DNA of 36,690 nucleotides from Streptomyces malaysiensis subsp. samsunensis (GTDB lineage Bacteria; Actinomycetota; Actinomycetes; Streptomycetales; Streptomycetaceae): the NCBI RefSeq assembly GCF_024519315.1, contig NZ_JANIIC010000083.1, positions 1 through 36,690 of the forward strand, read 5' to 3'. The notes beneath the pieces were generated by a model that saw only the letters and a program-made list of their open reading frames with translations, was not told the DNA's origin and did no database searches. Both the position numbers and the translations under genes were made by a program. The stretch's first letter is position 1. Each line of letters starts with the position of its first letter. Positions 24,941 through 33,773 of this stretch are shown here, one piece after another.

Positions 24941-27190
24941 ATGCCCCGCTTCACCATCGTCATCGCCGCCTATCGCGTCCAGGGCTATCTGAGCGCCTGT
25001 CTGGACTCCGTGCTGACGCAGTCGTATCCGGACCTCGAGGTGGTCGCCGTCGACGACCGCTCACCGGACCACTGCGGCGCGATCATCGACGCGTACGCGG
25101 CGCGCGACAGCCGGGTCGTGCCCGTGCACCAGCGGGTCAACTCCGGTCCCGGCCGGGCACGTAACGCCGGTGTGGAGCGGGCGGGCGGGGACTATCTGCT
25201 CTTCCTGGACGGCGATGACACCCTCGCCCCGGGCACCCTCCAGGGTCTCGCCGACCGGCTCGCCCTCACCCATGACCCGGAGATCCTCTACTTCAACCAC
25301 GTCCGCACCTACTGGTCGGAGCGCCGGGCCCCCAGTCTCTTCGGGGAGTTGCTGGCCTCCGCGGGGACCGATGTCTTCTCCGCCGTCGAACGCCCGGAAT
25401 TCCTGCGGATCTTCGCGATGTCGTCCAATCGCGTCTACCACCGGGGTTTCTACACCCGCCATGGCTTCGCGTTCAGCGAGGGCATCTACGAGGACGCCCT
25501 GCTCTCGTACAAGACGATGCTCACGGCCCGCCGAATAGCGTGTGTGGACCTGGTGGGTCTGGAATACCGGCAGCGGCGGGTCGGGGCCAGTACGGCGAGC
25601 CCCGGCGAGAAGCACTTCATCATCTTCCGGCAGTACGCCCGGCTCTTCGACTTCCTGGACGACCGCCCGCATCTGGCTCCGCTGCGCCCGCTGCTCTTCG
25701 AACGGGCCGTATCGCATTTCCTGTTCTGCCTGGACCGGACCTCCCGGGTGGCGACGGCGGACCGGCCGCGCTTCTTCGCCCGGGCCGCCGAGTGGTACCG
25801 CGCCCATCTCCCGGCCGGGTTCACCCCGCCGGTCGAGGGCCGGTGGCGCTTCGAGGCGCTGGCGTCCGGCTCCTTCCTCCGCTACCGGGAGCGTGAACTG
25901 GCGATACGGGCGGCCGCCGGGGCCCGTAAGCTGCGCCGGACCGTCCGGCCGCCGCTGGCCGCCCGCGCCAAGGCGGGCCTGTACCGGCTGCACCGGCAGC
26001 GGCCGGTCGACCCCGAACTGGCCGTCTACTCGGCGTACTGGGGCCGTGGGGTGCTGTGCAATCCGGGGGCGATCTACTACAAGGCGCGGGAGCTGGCACC
26101 GGAGATACACGGGGTGTGGGCGGTCAAGAAGTCGGAGATCGAATCCCTTCCGGAAGGCGTCGACTACGTCGTCACCGGCACCCGCGACTTCTACCGCACC
26201 GTGGCCCGTGCGAAATACCTCATCAACAACGTCAACTTCCCCAATGAGGTGGTGAAACGGCCGGGCACGGTGCATGTGCAGACCTTCCACGGCACCCCGC
26301 TCAAATGCATGGGGCTCGACCAGCAGCGCTATCCCGCCGCCGCGGGAGGGATGAGCTTCGGCAATCTGCTCAGGCGCATCGACCGCTGGGACTTCGCCCT
26401 CTCCTCCAATCCGCACTCCAGCCAGATCTGGGAGCGGGTCTATCCCGCCGAGTACCGGCTGCTGGAGTACGGATATCCGCGCAATGACGTCTTCTTCACG
26501 GCTTCCGGGGACGATATCCGGCGCATTCGCGGGGAGTTGGGAATCCCGGCCGGGAACACCGCCCTCCTCTACGCGCCCACCCTCCGTGACTACCAGAAGG
26601 GGTTCACCCCCCGGCTGGACCTGGAGCGGCTCAGCCGTGAACTCGGCCCGCGGATCACGCTGTTGGTACGGGCCCACTACTCCTACCGGCCGCAGGACGA
26701 TCTGACCCGGCTCCAGGAGGCCGGGCTGGTGATCGACGTCTCGCGCCACCGGTCGGTGGAGGAGCTGTGCCTGGCGGCCGACGCGCTGATCACCGACTAC
26801 TCGTCGATGATGTTCGACTATGCCCTGCTCGACCGCCCGGTCGTGATCTACGCCGACGACTGGGACATCTACCGGTCCTCCCGCGGCGTCTACTTCGACC
26901 TGCTCTCGGGGTCCCCCGGCGAGACCCCGGGGGCCGTCGCCCGCACCGAGCGGGAGCTGGTGGAGATCTTCCGCGAGGGCCGCTGGTGCGACGCGGACGC
27001 GACCGCGCTGCGCACCGCCTTCCGGGCCCGCTTCTGCCCGTTCGACGACGGCCACGCGGCCGAGCGGGTGGTACGGACCCTGATGCTGGGCCAGGACGAG
27101 ACGGCCCTTCCCGTTCCGCCCGTGCCGCAGGTGCGGCCCTTGGCCGACAGTGCCCCGGCGGAGCCGCGCGGCGGCGTCCTCACCGAGTGA
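24941..27190 (+). CDS. Bifunctional GT2 glycosyltransferase / TagF-like polyol-phosphate polymerase
   Basis: A 749-residue fusion. The N-terminal domain (1 to about 230) is a GT-A family 2 transferase: FTIVIAAYRVQGYL, VVAVDDRSPD, GPGRARNAG, and the metal-binding LFLDGDD (D90, D92, D93). The C-terminal domain (about 365-710) is a CDP-glycerol:glycerophosphate glycerophosphotransferase (TagF/TarF type) with TFHGTPLK (H450, matching the catalytic His of TagF), LLEYGYPRNDV, LLYAPTLRD, LVRAHYSYR (H579, the second His) and ALITDYSSMMFDYALLDRPVV. No TM segment is present; it would act at the inner membrane face, extending a teichoic-acid-like polymer. ATG 24941 has GAGGAG 6 bases upstream. TagF-like proteins of this fused form take part in wall glycopolymer synthesis in S. 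coelicolor. Confidence 0.9.
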   Translation: MPRFTIVIAAYRVQGYLSACLDSVLTQSYPDLEVVAVDDRSPDHCGAIIDAYAARDSRVVPVHQRVNSGPGRARNAGVERAGGDYLLFLDGDDTLAPGTLQGLADRLALTHDPEILYFNHVRTYWSERRAPSLFGELLASAGTDVFSAVERPEFLRIFAMSSNRVYHRGFYTRHGFAFSEGIYEDALLSYKTMLTARRIACVDLVGLEYRQRRVGASTASPGEKHFIIFRQYARLFDFLDDRPHLAPLRPLLFERAVSHFLFCLDRTSRVATADRPRFFARAAEWYRAHLPAGFTPPVEGRWRFEALASGSFLRYRERELAIRAAAGARKLRRTVRPPLAARAKAGLYRLHRQRPVDPELAVYSAYWGRGVLCNPGAIYYKARELAPEIHGVWAVKKSEIESLPEGVDYVVTGTRDFYRTVARAKYLINNVNFPNEVVKRPGTVHVQTFHGTPLKCMGLDQQRYPAAAGGMSFGNLLRRIDRWDFALSSNPHSSQIWERVYPAEYRLLEYGYPRNDVFFTASGDDIRRIRGELGIPAGNTALLYAPTLRDYQKGFTPRLDLERLSRELGPRITLLVRAHYSYRPQDDLTRLQEAGLVIDVSRHRSVEELCLAADALITDYSSMMFDYALLDRPVVIYADDWDIYRSSRGVYFDLLSGSPGETPGAVARTERELVEIFREGRWCDADATALRTAFRARFCPFDDGHAAERVVRTLMLGQDETALPVPPVPQVRPLADSAPAEPRGGVLTE

Positions 27191-27342
27191 TCCCCTGGCT
27201 GCCGGACGCCCCCGATCCGCCGCGTGGTCCCCGTCCCCGCCCCGCCGAGTGACCCCCGAGCCGCCACAGGCTCTCCGTCCCGGGTCCGCCGAGCCCGCCG
27301 AGTGACCCCGCCCCGTCGAGAGCCCGGAGTCAGGAGGCCGTC

Positions 27343-29352
27343 ATGTCCGCTCTGTCCCGACCTCGTGTCAGTGTGATCATCCCCGCCTACAACGCCCTGC
27401 CGGAGCTGACCCGGGCCGTCACCTCCGCGATGGACCAGACCCTGGGCCAGGACCGGGTCGAGATCATCGCGGTGGACGACGGTTCGACCGACGGCACCGG
27501 CGAGGAGCTGGAGCGGCTGGCCCGCACCTGCCCCGCGCTCCATGTGATCCACCAGGAGAACTCCGGCTGCGCGGGCGTCCCCCGCAACGCCGGACTGGAC
27601 CACGCCCGGGGCGACTTCGTCTTCTTCCTCGACTCCGACGACTATCTGGGGCCGGACGCGCTGCGCCGCATGGTCGCCATGGCCGACGCCAACGGCACCG
27701 ACATCGTGCTCGGCAAAATCGCCTCCGTGGGCGGGCGGGCCGTGCCCCGGGCCGTCTTCCAGCACAACCAGCCCCGTACGGACGTCTTCTCCTCCCACGC
27801 CTATCTGACCCTGGGCCCGTGGAAGCTGTTCCGGCGCTCCCTCATCGAGCGGCTGCGACTGCGCTTCCCGCCCTACCGCAACTGCGAGGACAAGCCGTTC
27901 ACCGCGGCCGCCTACCTCAACGCCTCCGGGATCTCCGTGGTCGCCGACTACGACTGCTACTACGTCCGCTACCGCGAGAACCGCAACAACCTCACCCTCA
28001 CCGCCTCCGGTCTCGCCCACCGCATGGACGGCACCCGGCTGTGCTTCGAGACCGTGGCCCGCTATCTGGAACCGGGCCCGCGCCGGGACCAGATCATGCG
28101 CCGCCATGTGGAGTGGGAGCTGTGCGGTCCGCTGCGCGCCCTGCTGCCCCGCGAGAGCGAGGAGGACGCGCGGGAGCGGTTCTTCCCGGAGTTCCGCCAC
28201 TGGGCGACGACTTGGGTGACCGACGCCCTCTTCCAGCGGCTCGCCGCCCCCGACCGGCTGCTGGTCCATCTGCTGCGCGCCGACCGCTTCGACGATGTGC
28301 TGACCGTGGCCCGGAACGCCGAACAGGACGGGCGGCGCGGCCATCTCGTCGACAAGGGCCGGGTCTACTGGCTCCATCCGTATCTGCGGGACCACACCGC
28401 CGCCGTCCCCGACATCTGCTTCGACGTGACCGACCAGCTGCCGGTCCAGCACCATCTGGAGGCGGCGAACTGGCAGGGCGGGGTGCTGCGGCTGGCCGGC
28501 CACGCCTATATCGAGGACGTGGACTCCCTCGACCCGGGCACCGAGATCGTGCTGCGCAAGTACCGGTCCGACCGCCCCGAGGTGCGGGTGCCCACCACGG
28601 CGTGCCTCTCCGCCCATCCGCTGCCCGGGGAGGGGCGGCGGTACGAGATGGCGGGCTTCACCGCCGAGATCGACCCGGCCACCGCCGATGGAGGCGCCCC
28701 GCTGGAGCGGGGGCTGTGGAACATCCACCTGGACGTCCGCGCCCAGGGCGTGTGCCGTACGGTGCGGTTCGGCAACCGGCGCGAGGGCGGTGAGGTCACC
28801 CATCCGTCCCGGCGCGGCGTCACCACGCCCCAGGGGCGCGTGGTGGTGGTGCCGTACTTCACCCCGTATGGCAATCTCTCGCTCGACGTCGGCGAGGTGG
28901 CCCATCCCCTCGACCCGCCCTGCCAGGTGCTCCGGACCATCTGGCGCACCCGCAACACCCTGCTGGTCGGCGGGCGGCTGACCGAGGAGGCCATGCGGGA
29001 CGGCGGGACGCTGCGGCTGCGCGCCGAGACGGGGACGGGCGCGGTGCACGAGCTGCCGGTGCGCTGTGAGCAGGGCGGCTCCTCGACCGTGTTCACCGCC
29101 CGGCTGCCGGTGGGCAGGCTGGGGGCGGGCTGCTGGACGCTGAAGCTGATCATGGACGGCCCGGACGAGGACGCGCCGCGGCGCACCGCGATCGTGCCGT
29201 ACTTCGACCGGCTGGCCGCGACCCGCTGGCTCCGCTTCGGCTGCCGCCCGTACTACGCCAAACCGGTGGCCCTGGGCCCGGCGCGGGCCCTCTGCCTGGA
29301 GGTGGCCCCGATCAGGGTCGTCACGGGTGTGCGGCGACGGCTGTGGTCGTGA
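27343..29352 (+). CDS. TarS-like GT2 glycosyltransferase with C-terminal beta domains
   Basis: A 669-residue GT-A glycosyltransferase. The catalytic domain (1 to about 230) has SVIIPAYNALPEL, IIAVDDGSTDGT, SGCAGVPRNAGLDHARG, the DxD motif FLDSDDY (D97, D99, D100), and the NCEDKPF segment with an E182-D183 pair that corresponds to the catalytic-base region of wall teichoic acid transferases TarS and TarP. A helical linker follows (about 230-330), then beta-rich repeats to the end (LRLAGHAYIEDV, LWNIHLDVRAQG, PYFTPYGNLSLDV), like the TarS linker and C-terminal domains. ATG 27343 has AGGAGG 6 bases upstream. It is probably co-transcribed with the TagF-like gene 152 bp upstream, and likely adds sugar to a polyol-phosphate chain. 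Confidence 0.88.
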   Translation: MSALSRPRVSVIIPAYNALPELTRAVTSAMDQTLGQDRVEIIAVDDGSTDGTGEELERLARTCPALHVIHQENSGCAGVPRNAGLDHARGDFVFFLDSDDYLGPDALRRMVAMADANGTDIVLGKIASVGGRAVPRAVFQHNQPRTDVFSSHAYLTLGPWKLFRRSLIERLRLRFPPYRNCEDKPFTAAAYLNASGISVVADYDCYYVRYRENRNNLTLTASGLAHRMDGTRLCFETVARYLEPGPRRDQIMRRHVEWELCGPLRALLPRESEEDARERFFPEFRHWATTWVTDALFQRLAAPDRLLVHLLRADRFDDVLTVARNAEQDGRRGHLVDKGRVYWLHPYLRDHTAAVPDICFDVTDQLPVQHHLEAANWQGGVLRLAGHAYIEDVDSLDPGTEIVLRKYRSDRPEVRVPTTACLSAHPLPGEGRRYEMAGFTAEIDPATADGGAPLERGLWNIHLDVRAQGVCRTVRFGNRREGGEVTHPSRRGVTTPQGRVVVVPYFTPYGNLSLDVGEVAHPLDPPCQVLRTIWRTRNTLLVGGRLTEEAMRDGGTLRLRAETGTGAVHELPVRCEQGGSSTVFTARLPVGRLGAGCWTLKLIMDGPDEDAPRRTAIVPYFDRLAATRWLRFGCRPYYAKPVALGPARALCLEVAPIRVVTGVRRRLWS

Positions 29353-29387
29353 CAGCGGCCTTCGCCCCAGGACCGCCGCCGTGCCGG

Positions 29388-31391
29388 TCAGCTGTTGAGC
29401 CGCAGCCGGTTGCGCACCGCGGCGAGCAGCCGGACCGGGGCCACCCGCAGCTCCAACGTGACCTCGCCGCGCCCCATGAGCGGCTTGGCGTAGTACGGAC
29501 GGCCGCGGCGCACCCAGCGGGCGCCGGGCAGCCGGGCGGGCGGCGGTACGGGCGCGGCGGGCGCGGTGCGCCCCGGGGCCTGGTCGCCGGGGCCGACGAC
29601 GGCGAGCGTCACCGTCCACCGGCCGCGGCCCAGGTCCCGCACCGGCAGCCGGGCGGTGAAGGCGCCCGCCGGATGCCCCGCGGCGAACCGCACCGGATGG
29701 TCCAGGACCCGTCCGTCGGTGTGCTCGGCGCGCAGCCGCAGCAGCCGCCCGCGCGCCGGGGTGCCGGGCGGCAGCAGCCGTCCGGCGACCACCAGGGTGC
29801 CCTTGTCCGACGGGTGCCACACCGCCTCGGTGACCTCGCAGGGGGCGCCCCGCGGGGCCGGGCCGATGTCCAGGGAGAGATTGCGGTACGGGCTGGTGAA
29901 GTACGGCGTGACCCGGGCCCGAAGCCCCGGCCCCGCGGCCACCACCCGGCGCGCGGTGCCGATGTCGAGGCCGTCGTCGTGGCGGTTGCCGAACCGCACG
30001 GTGCGGCTGATGCCCTGGGCGCGGACGTCGAGGAAGACGTCCCAGACACCGGGGCGCAGCGGGGTGCCGCCGTCGCCCGCGGCGATGTCCACGTCCGCCG
30101 CGAACTGGGCGGGGTCGTCCTCCGCCGTGGCCTCCACCGGGATCCGCACCTCGTCCCGGGCCTCGCGGCGGCGCAGCACCAGTTCGGCGCGGTCCTCCTC
30201 GGGGTCGGCAGCCAGCCCGTCGATGGCCGCCCGGCCGCGCACCCGCAGGGTGCTGCGGCCGTGCCAGCCGGCGCCCGCGAGGTGGTGGCGGACCGGCAGC
30301 CGGTCGGTGACGTCGAAGCAGTCGTCGGGGACCTCGGCGTCGGGGTCGCGGAAGAACGGGTGGAGCCAGTAGACGCTGCCCTTCTCGACGAGATGGCCGC
30401 ACCGGGTGTCCCGTCTGGCGTTGCGCACGACGGACAGCAGATCGTCGAAGCGGCCGGTGCGCAGCAGATGGACCATCAGCCGCTCGGGGGCGCTGAGGGT
30501 GGGGAAGAGCGCGTCGGAGCAGTGGGCCAGCGCCCATCGGCGCAGCTCGGGCAGGAACCGGTCGCGGGCCTCGGTCTCGTCCTCGCGCGCCAGCGCGCGC
30601 AGCGCCGGGCACAGCTCCCGCCGGATGTGGTGGCGCATGACCGTGTCGCGGCGGATGCCGGGCCGGGTGTGCCGGGCGGCGGTCTCGAACAGCGGCCGCA
30701 TGGCCTCGACGCGGTCGGCCAGCCCCGGGGAGGCGCGGCCAGGGCCCAGGTGGTAGCAGTCGTAGTCGGCGACGACGGAGATCCCGGAGGCGTTGAGATA
30801 GGCGGCCGCGGTGAAGGGCTTGCCCTCGCCGTGGTGGAGGTGGGCGGGGAAGCGCAGCCGGAGCCGTTCGATCAGGGAGCGGCGGAAGAGCTTGCAGGGC
30901 TCCAGGGTGGCGTAGGCGTGGGAGGTGTGGGCGTCGGTGCGCAGCTGGTTGTGGCGGAAGACCGCCTTGGGGACGCCGCGTCCGTCCGGGGAGACCATCT
31001 TGCCCAGGACCACATCGGTGCCGTTCTGGTCGGCCATCGCGACCATGCGGCGCAGCGCGTCGGGCGCCAGGCGGGCGTCGGCGTCCAGGAAGAAGACGAA
31101 GTCGCCGGTGGCGCGGGCCAGTCCGGTGTTGCGGGGTCCGCCGGCGCCGCCGCGGCAGGGGTGGGCGTTGCGCACGACATGGAGCGAGGGGCAGCCGGCG
31201 GCGAGCCGGTCCAGCTCCTCCGCGGTGCCGTCGGCCGATCCGTCGTCGACGGCGATGATGTCGAGGCGGCTGAGCCCGAGGGTCTGCTCCATGGCGGAGG
31301 TGACGGCCCGGGTGATCCCGGGCATGGCGTCACGGGCGGGGACGATCACACTGACACGGGGAGGCGGGCCGGGGCGGTGATTGCGCGGCAT
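29388..31391 (-). CDS. Divergent TarS-like GT2 paralogue with altered active site
   Basis: A 667-residue paralogue of the preceding gene, on the opposite strand with only 35 bp between their stops. Domain order is the same and long blocks match (FRRSLIERLRLRFP, KPFTAAAYLNASGISVV, LDVRAQG, SRTVRFGNR). The active-site motifs differ: PAYN became PARD (18-21), DSDDY became DADAR (103-107), the ED pair became E189-G190, and the NRNNLTLT loop is missing. It may be inactive, use another substrate or act as a partner of its paralogue. The frame is intact over 2 kb with normal codon use, so it is not an evident pseudogene. ATG 31391 has GGAG 7 bases upstream. Confidence 0.85.
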   Translation of the reverse strand: MPRNHRPGPPPRVSVIVPARDAMPGITRAVTSAMEQTLGLSRLDIIAVDDGSADGTAEELDRLAAGCPSLHVVRNAHPCRGGAGGPRNTGLARATGDFVFFLDADARLAPDALRRMVAMADQNGTDVVLGKMVSPDGRGVPKAVFRHNQLRTDAHTSHAYATLEPCKLFRRSLIERLRLRFPAHLHHGEGKPFTAAAYLNASGISVVADYDCYHLGPGRASPGLADRVEAMRPLFETAARHTRPGIRRDTVMRHHIRRELCPALRALAREDETEARDRFLPELRRWALAHCSDALFPTLSAPERLMVHLLRTGRFDDLLSVVRNARRDTRCGHLVEKGSVYWLHPFFRDPDAEVPDDCFDVTDRLPVRHHLAGAGWHGRSTLRVRGRAAIDGLAADPEEDRAELVLRRREARDEVRIPVEATAEDDPAQFAADVDIAAGDGGTPLRPGVWDVFLDVRAQGISRTVRFGNRHDDGLDIGTARRVVAAGPGLRARVTPYFTSPYRNLSLDIGPAPRGAPCEVTEAVWHPSDKGTLVVAGRLLPPGTPARGRLLRLRAEHTDGRVLDHPVRFAAGHPAGAFTARLPVRDLGRGRWTVTLAVVGPGDQAPGRTAPAAPVPPPARLPGARWVRRGRPYYAKPLMGRGEVTLELRVAPVRLLAAVRNRLRLNS

Positions 31392-31534
31392 GCTGGCTCC
31401 GGGGGGTGTGCGGGGGGCTCAGGAGGCGTTGGAAGGGGGCTCCTGTGGACGGGGCCTGGGGTGGAAGCTCATGGTGAGGGCCTGGGGTGAGGTCTTGGTG
31501 TGGGATGTGCTGCTACCGGGTGACGTAGATGTGG

Positions 31535-31650
31535 GGTGTCGTGCGACCGGGTGCGTCCGGGGGTGTCGTGCCGGCCGCTGCGTATTGGGGGGTGTGGTGC
31601 CGGCGGGTGCGTATGGGGTGTCGTGCTACGGGCGCATCCGAGGTGTCTCG
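31535..31650. repeat. Degenerate ~27-bp repeats
   Basis: GGTGTCGTGC-type motifs recur at 31535, 31562, 31591, 31617 and 31642 (spacing 27, 29, 26, 25), each followed by a GC-rich segment ending near GTGCGT. They lie between the two minus-strand genes ending at 31651 and starting at 31391, in a 259-bp gap with no other feature. Confidence 0.6.
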
Positions 31651-33678
31651 TCAGCGGGTGACGGACCAGCGTCCGTCGCCGGGCGGCGGGGCCGTGTGGA
31701 GGTCACGCAGCCGGACGACCGCCTCGCCCTTCTCGGCGAGCGCGTCGACGGCGTCGGTGAAGCGCTGGATGGACGGTGGTGTGGCGGGGCCGAGGAGAAA
31801 CTCCTTCACCTCGTGGCGGGCGGTGCGCAGCTCGTCGAGGCACGGGTCGAAGAGCGGGCGCAGGAGGCTGTGCACTCCTGATGCCCCGGGACCGAGCAGA
31901 TAGGCCGCCCTTGCCATGACGTTCTGCCGCCGGAATTCCTCTTCGCCGAGCCCCGCCGGGGTGATGAGGGCGTACGGCTTGAGGGTGGCGAGGAAGTCGC
32001 CGACCACCTCGGAGAGGTCCCCGATCAGCAGATCGGCCTGGTCGAAGCAGGAGTGGAGGCAGGGCGCGTCCCCCTCGACCACCTGGTGCAGCCAGGGCGG
32101 TGAGGCCGCCCAGTGGGCCTGGTGCCACTCCCGGCGCAGCCCCTCGGCCTCGGTGAGCAGGGCCGGATCGGGGGCGGCGCGATCCCTGGTGAGCATGGCC
32201 TCGTCGGCGTCCGCCCGGCGCAGCCGCGCGTCCAGCGCGGCGATGCGCTTGGTCAGTTCGGCGCGGCGGCGGGCGGCCTCGGTACGCGGTGCCTCGGTGT
32301 CGTCGGGCTCCCCGGCGAGGGCGTCCGCGGCCCGCCGCTCGTTGGCGCCGTGGATCAGGGCGACGATACGGCGGTGGGCGGCGCGGGCCTCGGGGGAGCG
32401 GTGGCCGGTGGGAGGATGCGGCCGGTAGAGCAGCCGGAGAGGGCGTTCGCTCTCCAGCAGCGCCCGTACGATCGGCTCACCCGACGCGGCGTCACCGGTG
32501 GGCGCGTACAGCACGGTGGGCAGGGGCGCCGGGGTGTGACCGGTTCCGGCGGTGCGCAGGCCGTCGAGCTGGGGGCGGCCGATCTTGACGATGTCGGCGT
32601 CCTCGACGCCGACCGCGGCCTGGACATGGCGCCGACGGCCCGCCTCGCCAGCGACCCACACCTGGTCGTAGACCTTGCTGTACGGATCGACGGCGGCGGA
32701 CTCGTCGCCGTCGCCGGGGGCCAGGAAGACATGCTGCATGGTGGGGATGCGCAGGAGGTGGATGTTCCGCCCGGTGTTGGCGGGGTAGAGCGCGACCCGC
32801 ACCCCGCCCAGGTCCAGCTGCGACAGATGGGCGGCGCTCGGCACGCACAACACCGGCAGCGGGGTCGGCTCCAGGGCCTCCAGCAGCTCCCGTTCGCGCA
32901 CGATGACCAGGGACGGGGTGGGCAGCGCGGCCACCGGCCCGAGCCACCTGGCCACCTGGTGGGCGCGGTCGCGCGGACCGGAGAAGTACAGCACCGTGCG
33001 GGGCCGGTGCCGGATCAGCCAGGCGTCGACCTCGGCCAGCACCTCGGCGGGGCCGGGCAGTCGGCGGGTGGCCCGGACCAGGTATGGAACCAGCGCCACC
33101 ACCGTGATCAGGCAGGATCCGGCGGCCAGGGTGAGCGCCGCCACCACCCAGCGGGCGTCGCCGGTCGTCAGCGACGCGGTGAGCCCGAGCAGGGCGGACA
33201 GCTCGTAGACCAGGATCCGCTGACCGGGCCATTCGGTGAGTCTGCGGGGCGGCCGGTCGCTGATGTCCAGCCGGCGCAGATCGATGTTGCGGGCCGCGAC
33301 CGCGAGGGCGCGGCGCCGCCGGATGAGCGTGGTGAGCGCGGCGTGCAGGGCCTGCCCGGCCAGCAGGCACAGCACCAGCGTCATGGCCGCGGCCAGTCCG
33401 ATGGGGCCGGTGACATGGAGCCGGCCGAGCAGCAGGAGCAGCAATACGCAGCGGAACTCGAAGCGTGATGTGGCACCCATATGGAGGCGCCCCAGACGGG
33501 CCATCAGCCCCGGTGCGGTGCGGTGCAGCAACAGCTCACAGCCGCAGCCGGCCAGCCCGGCCGCGGCGAAGACCCCTCCGGCCCCGGTGAGCGCCGCCAC
33601 CGCCATGGTCACCAGACACCCGGTCAGCGCGGCGAAGGCCACGAGACCGCGGGGGCTTTCGATACCGAGGCGGTTCAT
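31651..33678 (-). CDS. Membrane-anchored TagF-like (CDP-glycerol transferase family) protein
   Basis: A 675-residue protein. The N-terminal 205 residues contain about five hydrophobic segments (near 12-32, 34-52, 77-90, 92-115, 158-200) with a basic loop. The rest is a GT-B-like TagF relative: HVFLAPGDGDESAAVDPYSKVYDQVWVAG (316-344), KIGRPQLDGL, TVLYAPTGD, LLYRPHPPTGH (416-426) and DLLIGDLSEVVGDFLATLKPYALITP (549-574). The FHGTP motif of active TagF enzymes is replaced by FLAPG, so the first catalytic His is missing, and a charged helical insertion of about 95 residues (445-540) splits the domain. ATG 33678 follows AAGGG. It is divergent from the GT-C gene. A role in glycopolymer assembly is inferred from family and neighbours. 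Confidence 0.8.
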   Translation of the reverse strand: MNRLGIESPRGLVAFAALTGCLVTMAVAALTGAGGVFAAAGLAGCGCELLLHRTAPGLMARLGRLHMGATSRFEFRCVLLLLLLGRLHVTGPIGLAAAMTLVLCLLAGQALHAALTTLIRRRRALAVAARNIDLRRLDISDRPPRRLTEWPGQRILVYELSALLGLTASLTTGDARWVVAALTLAAGSCLITVVALVPYLVRATRRLPGPAEVLAEVDAWLIRHRPRTVLYFSGPRDRAHQVARWLGPVAALPTPSLVIVRERELLEALEPTPLPVLCVPSAAHLSQLDLGGVRVALYPANTGRNIHLLRIPTMQHVFLAPGDGDESAAVDPYSKVYDQVWVAGEAGRRRHVQAAVGVEDADIVKIGRPQLDGLRTAGTGHTPAPLPTVLYAPTGDAASGEPIVRALLESERPLRLLYRPHPPTGHRSPEARAAHRRIVALIHGANERRAADALAGEPDDTEAPRTEAARRRAELTKRIAALDARLRRADADEAMLTRDRAAPDPALLTEAEGLRREWHQAHWAASPPWLHQVVEGDAPCLHSCFDQADLLIGDLSEVVGDFLATLKPYALITPAGLGEEEFRRQNVMARAAYLLGPGASGVHSLLRPLFDPCLDELRTARHEVKEFLLGPATPPSIQRFTDAVDALAEKGEAVVRLRDLHTAPPPGDGRWSVTR

Positions 33679-33773
33679 GACGCGTGCCCTTCGCGGCGGA
33701 TGAGTCGTTCTGACTGCACACTGTAGGCGAATAGTCGTACTTATGCCTTTTGTTGTCGTTTGGGGTGGATGGG

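Noticed and set aside
26890..30612. 1240-codon minus-strand frame spanning three glycosyltransferase genes
   Set aside because: It crosses gene boundaries on both strands and has low-complexity Arg/Pro/Gly composition; the other frames encode clear GT2 proteins.
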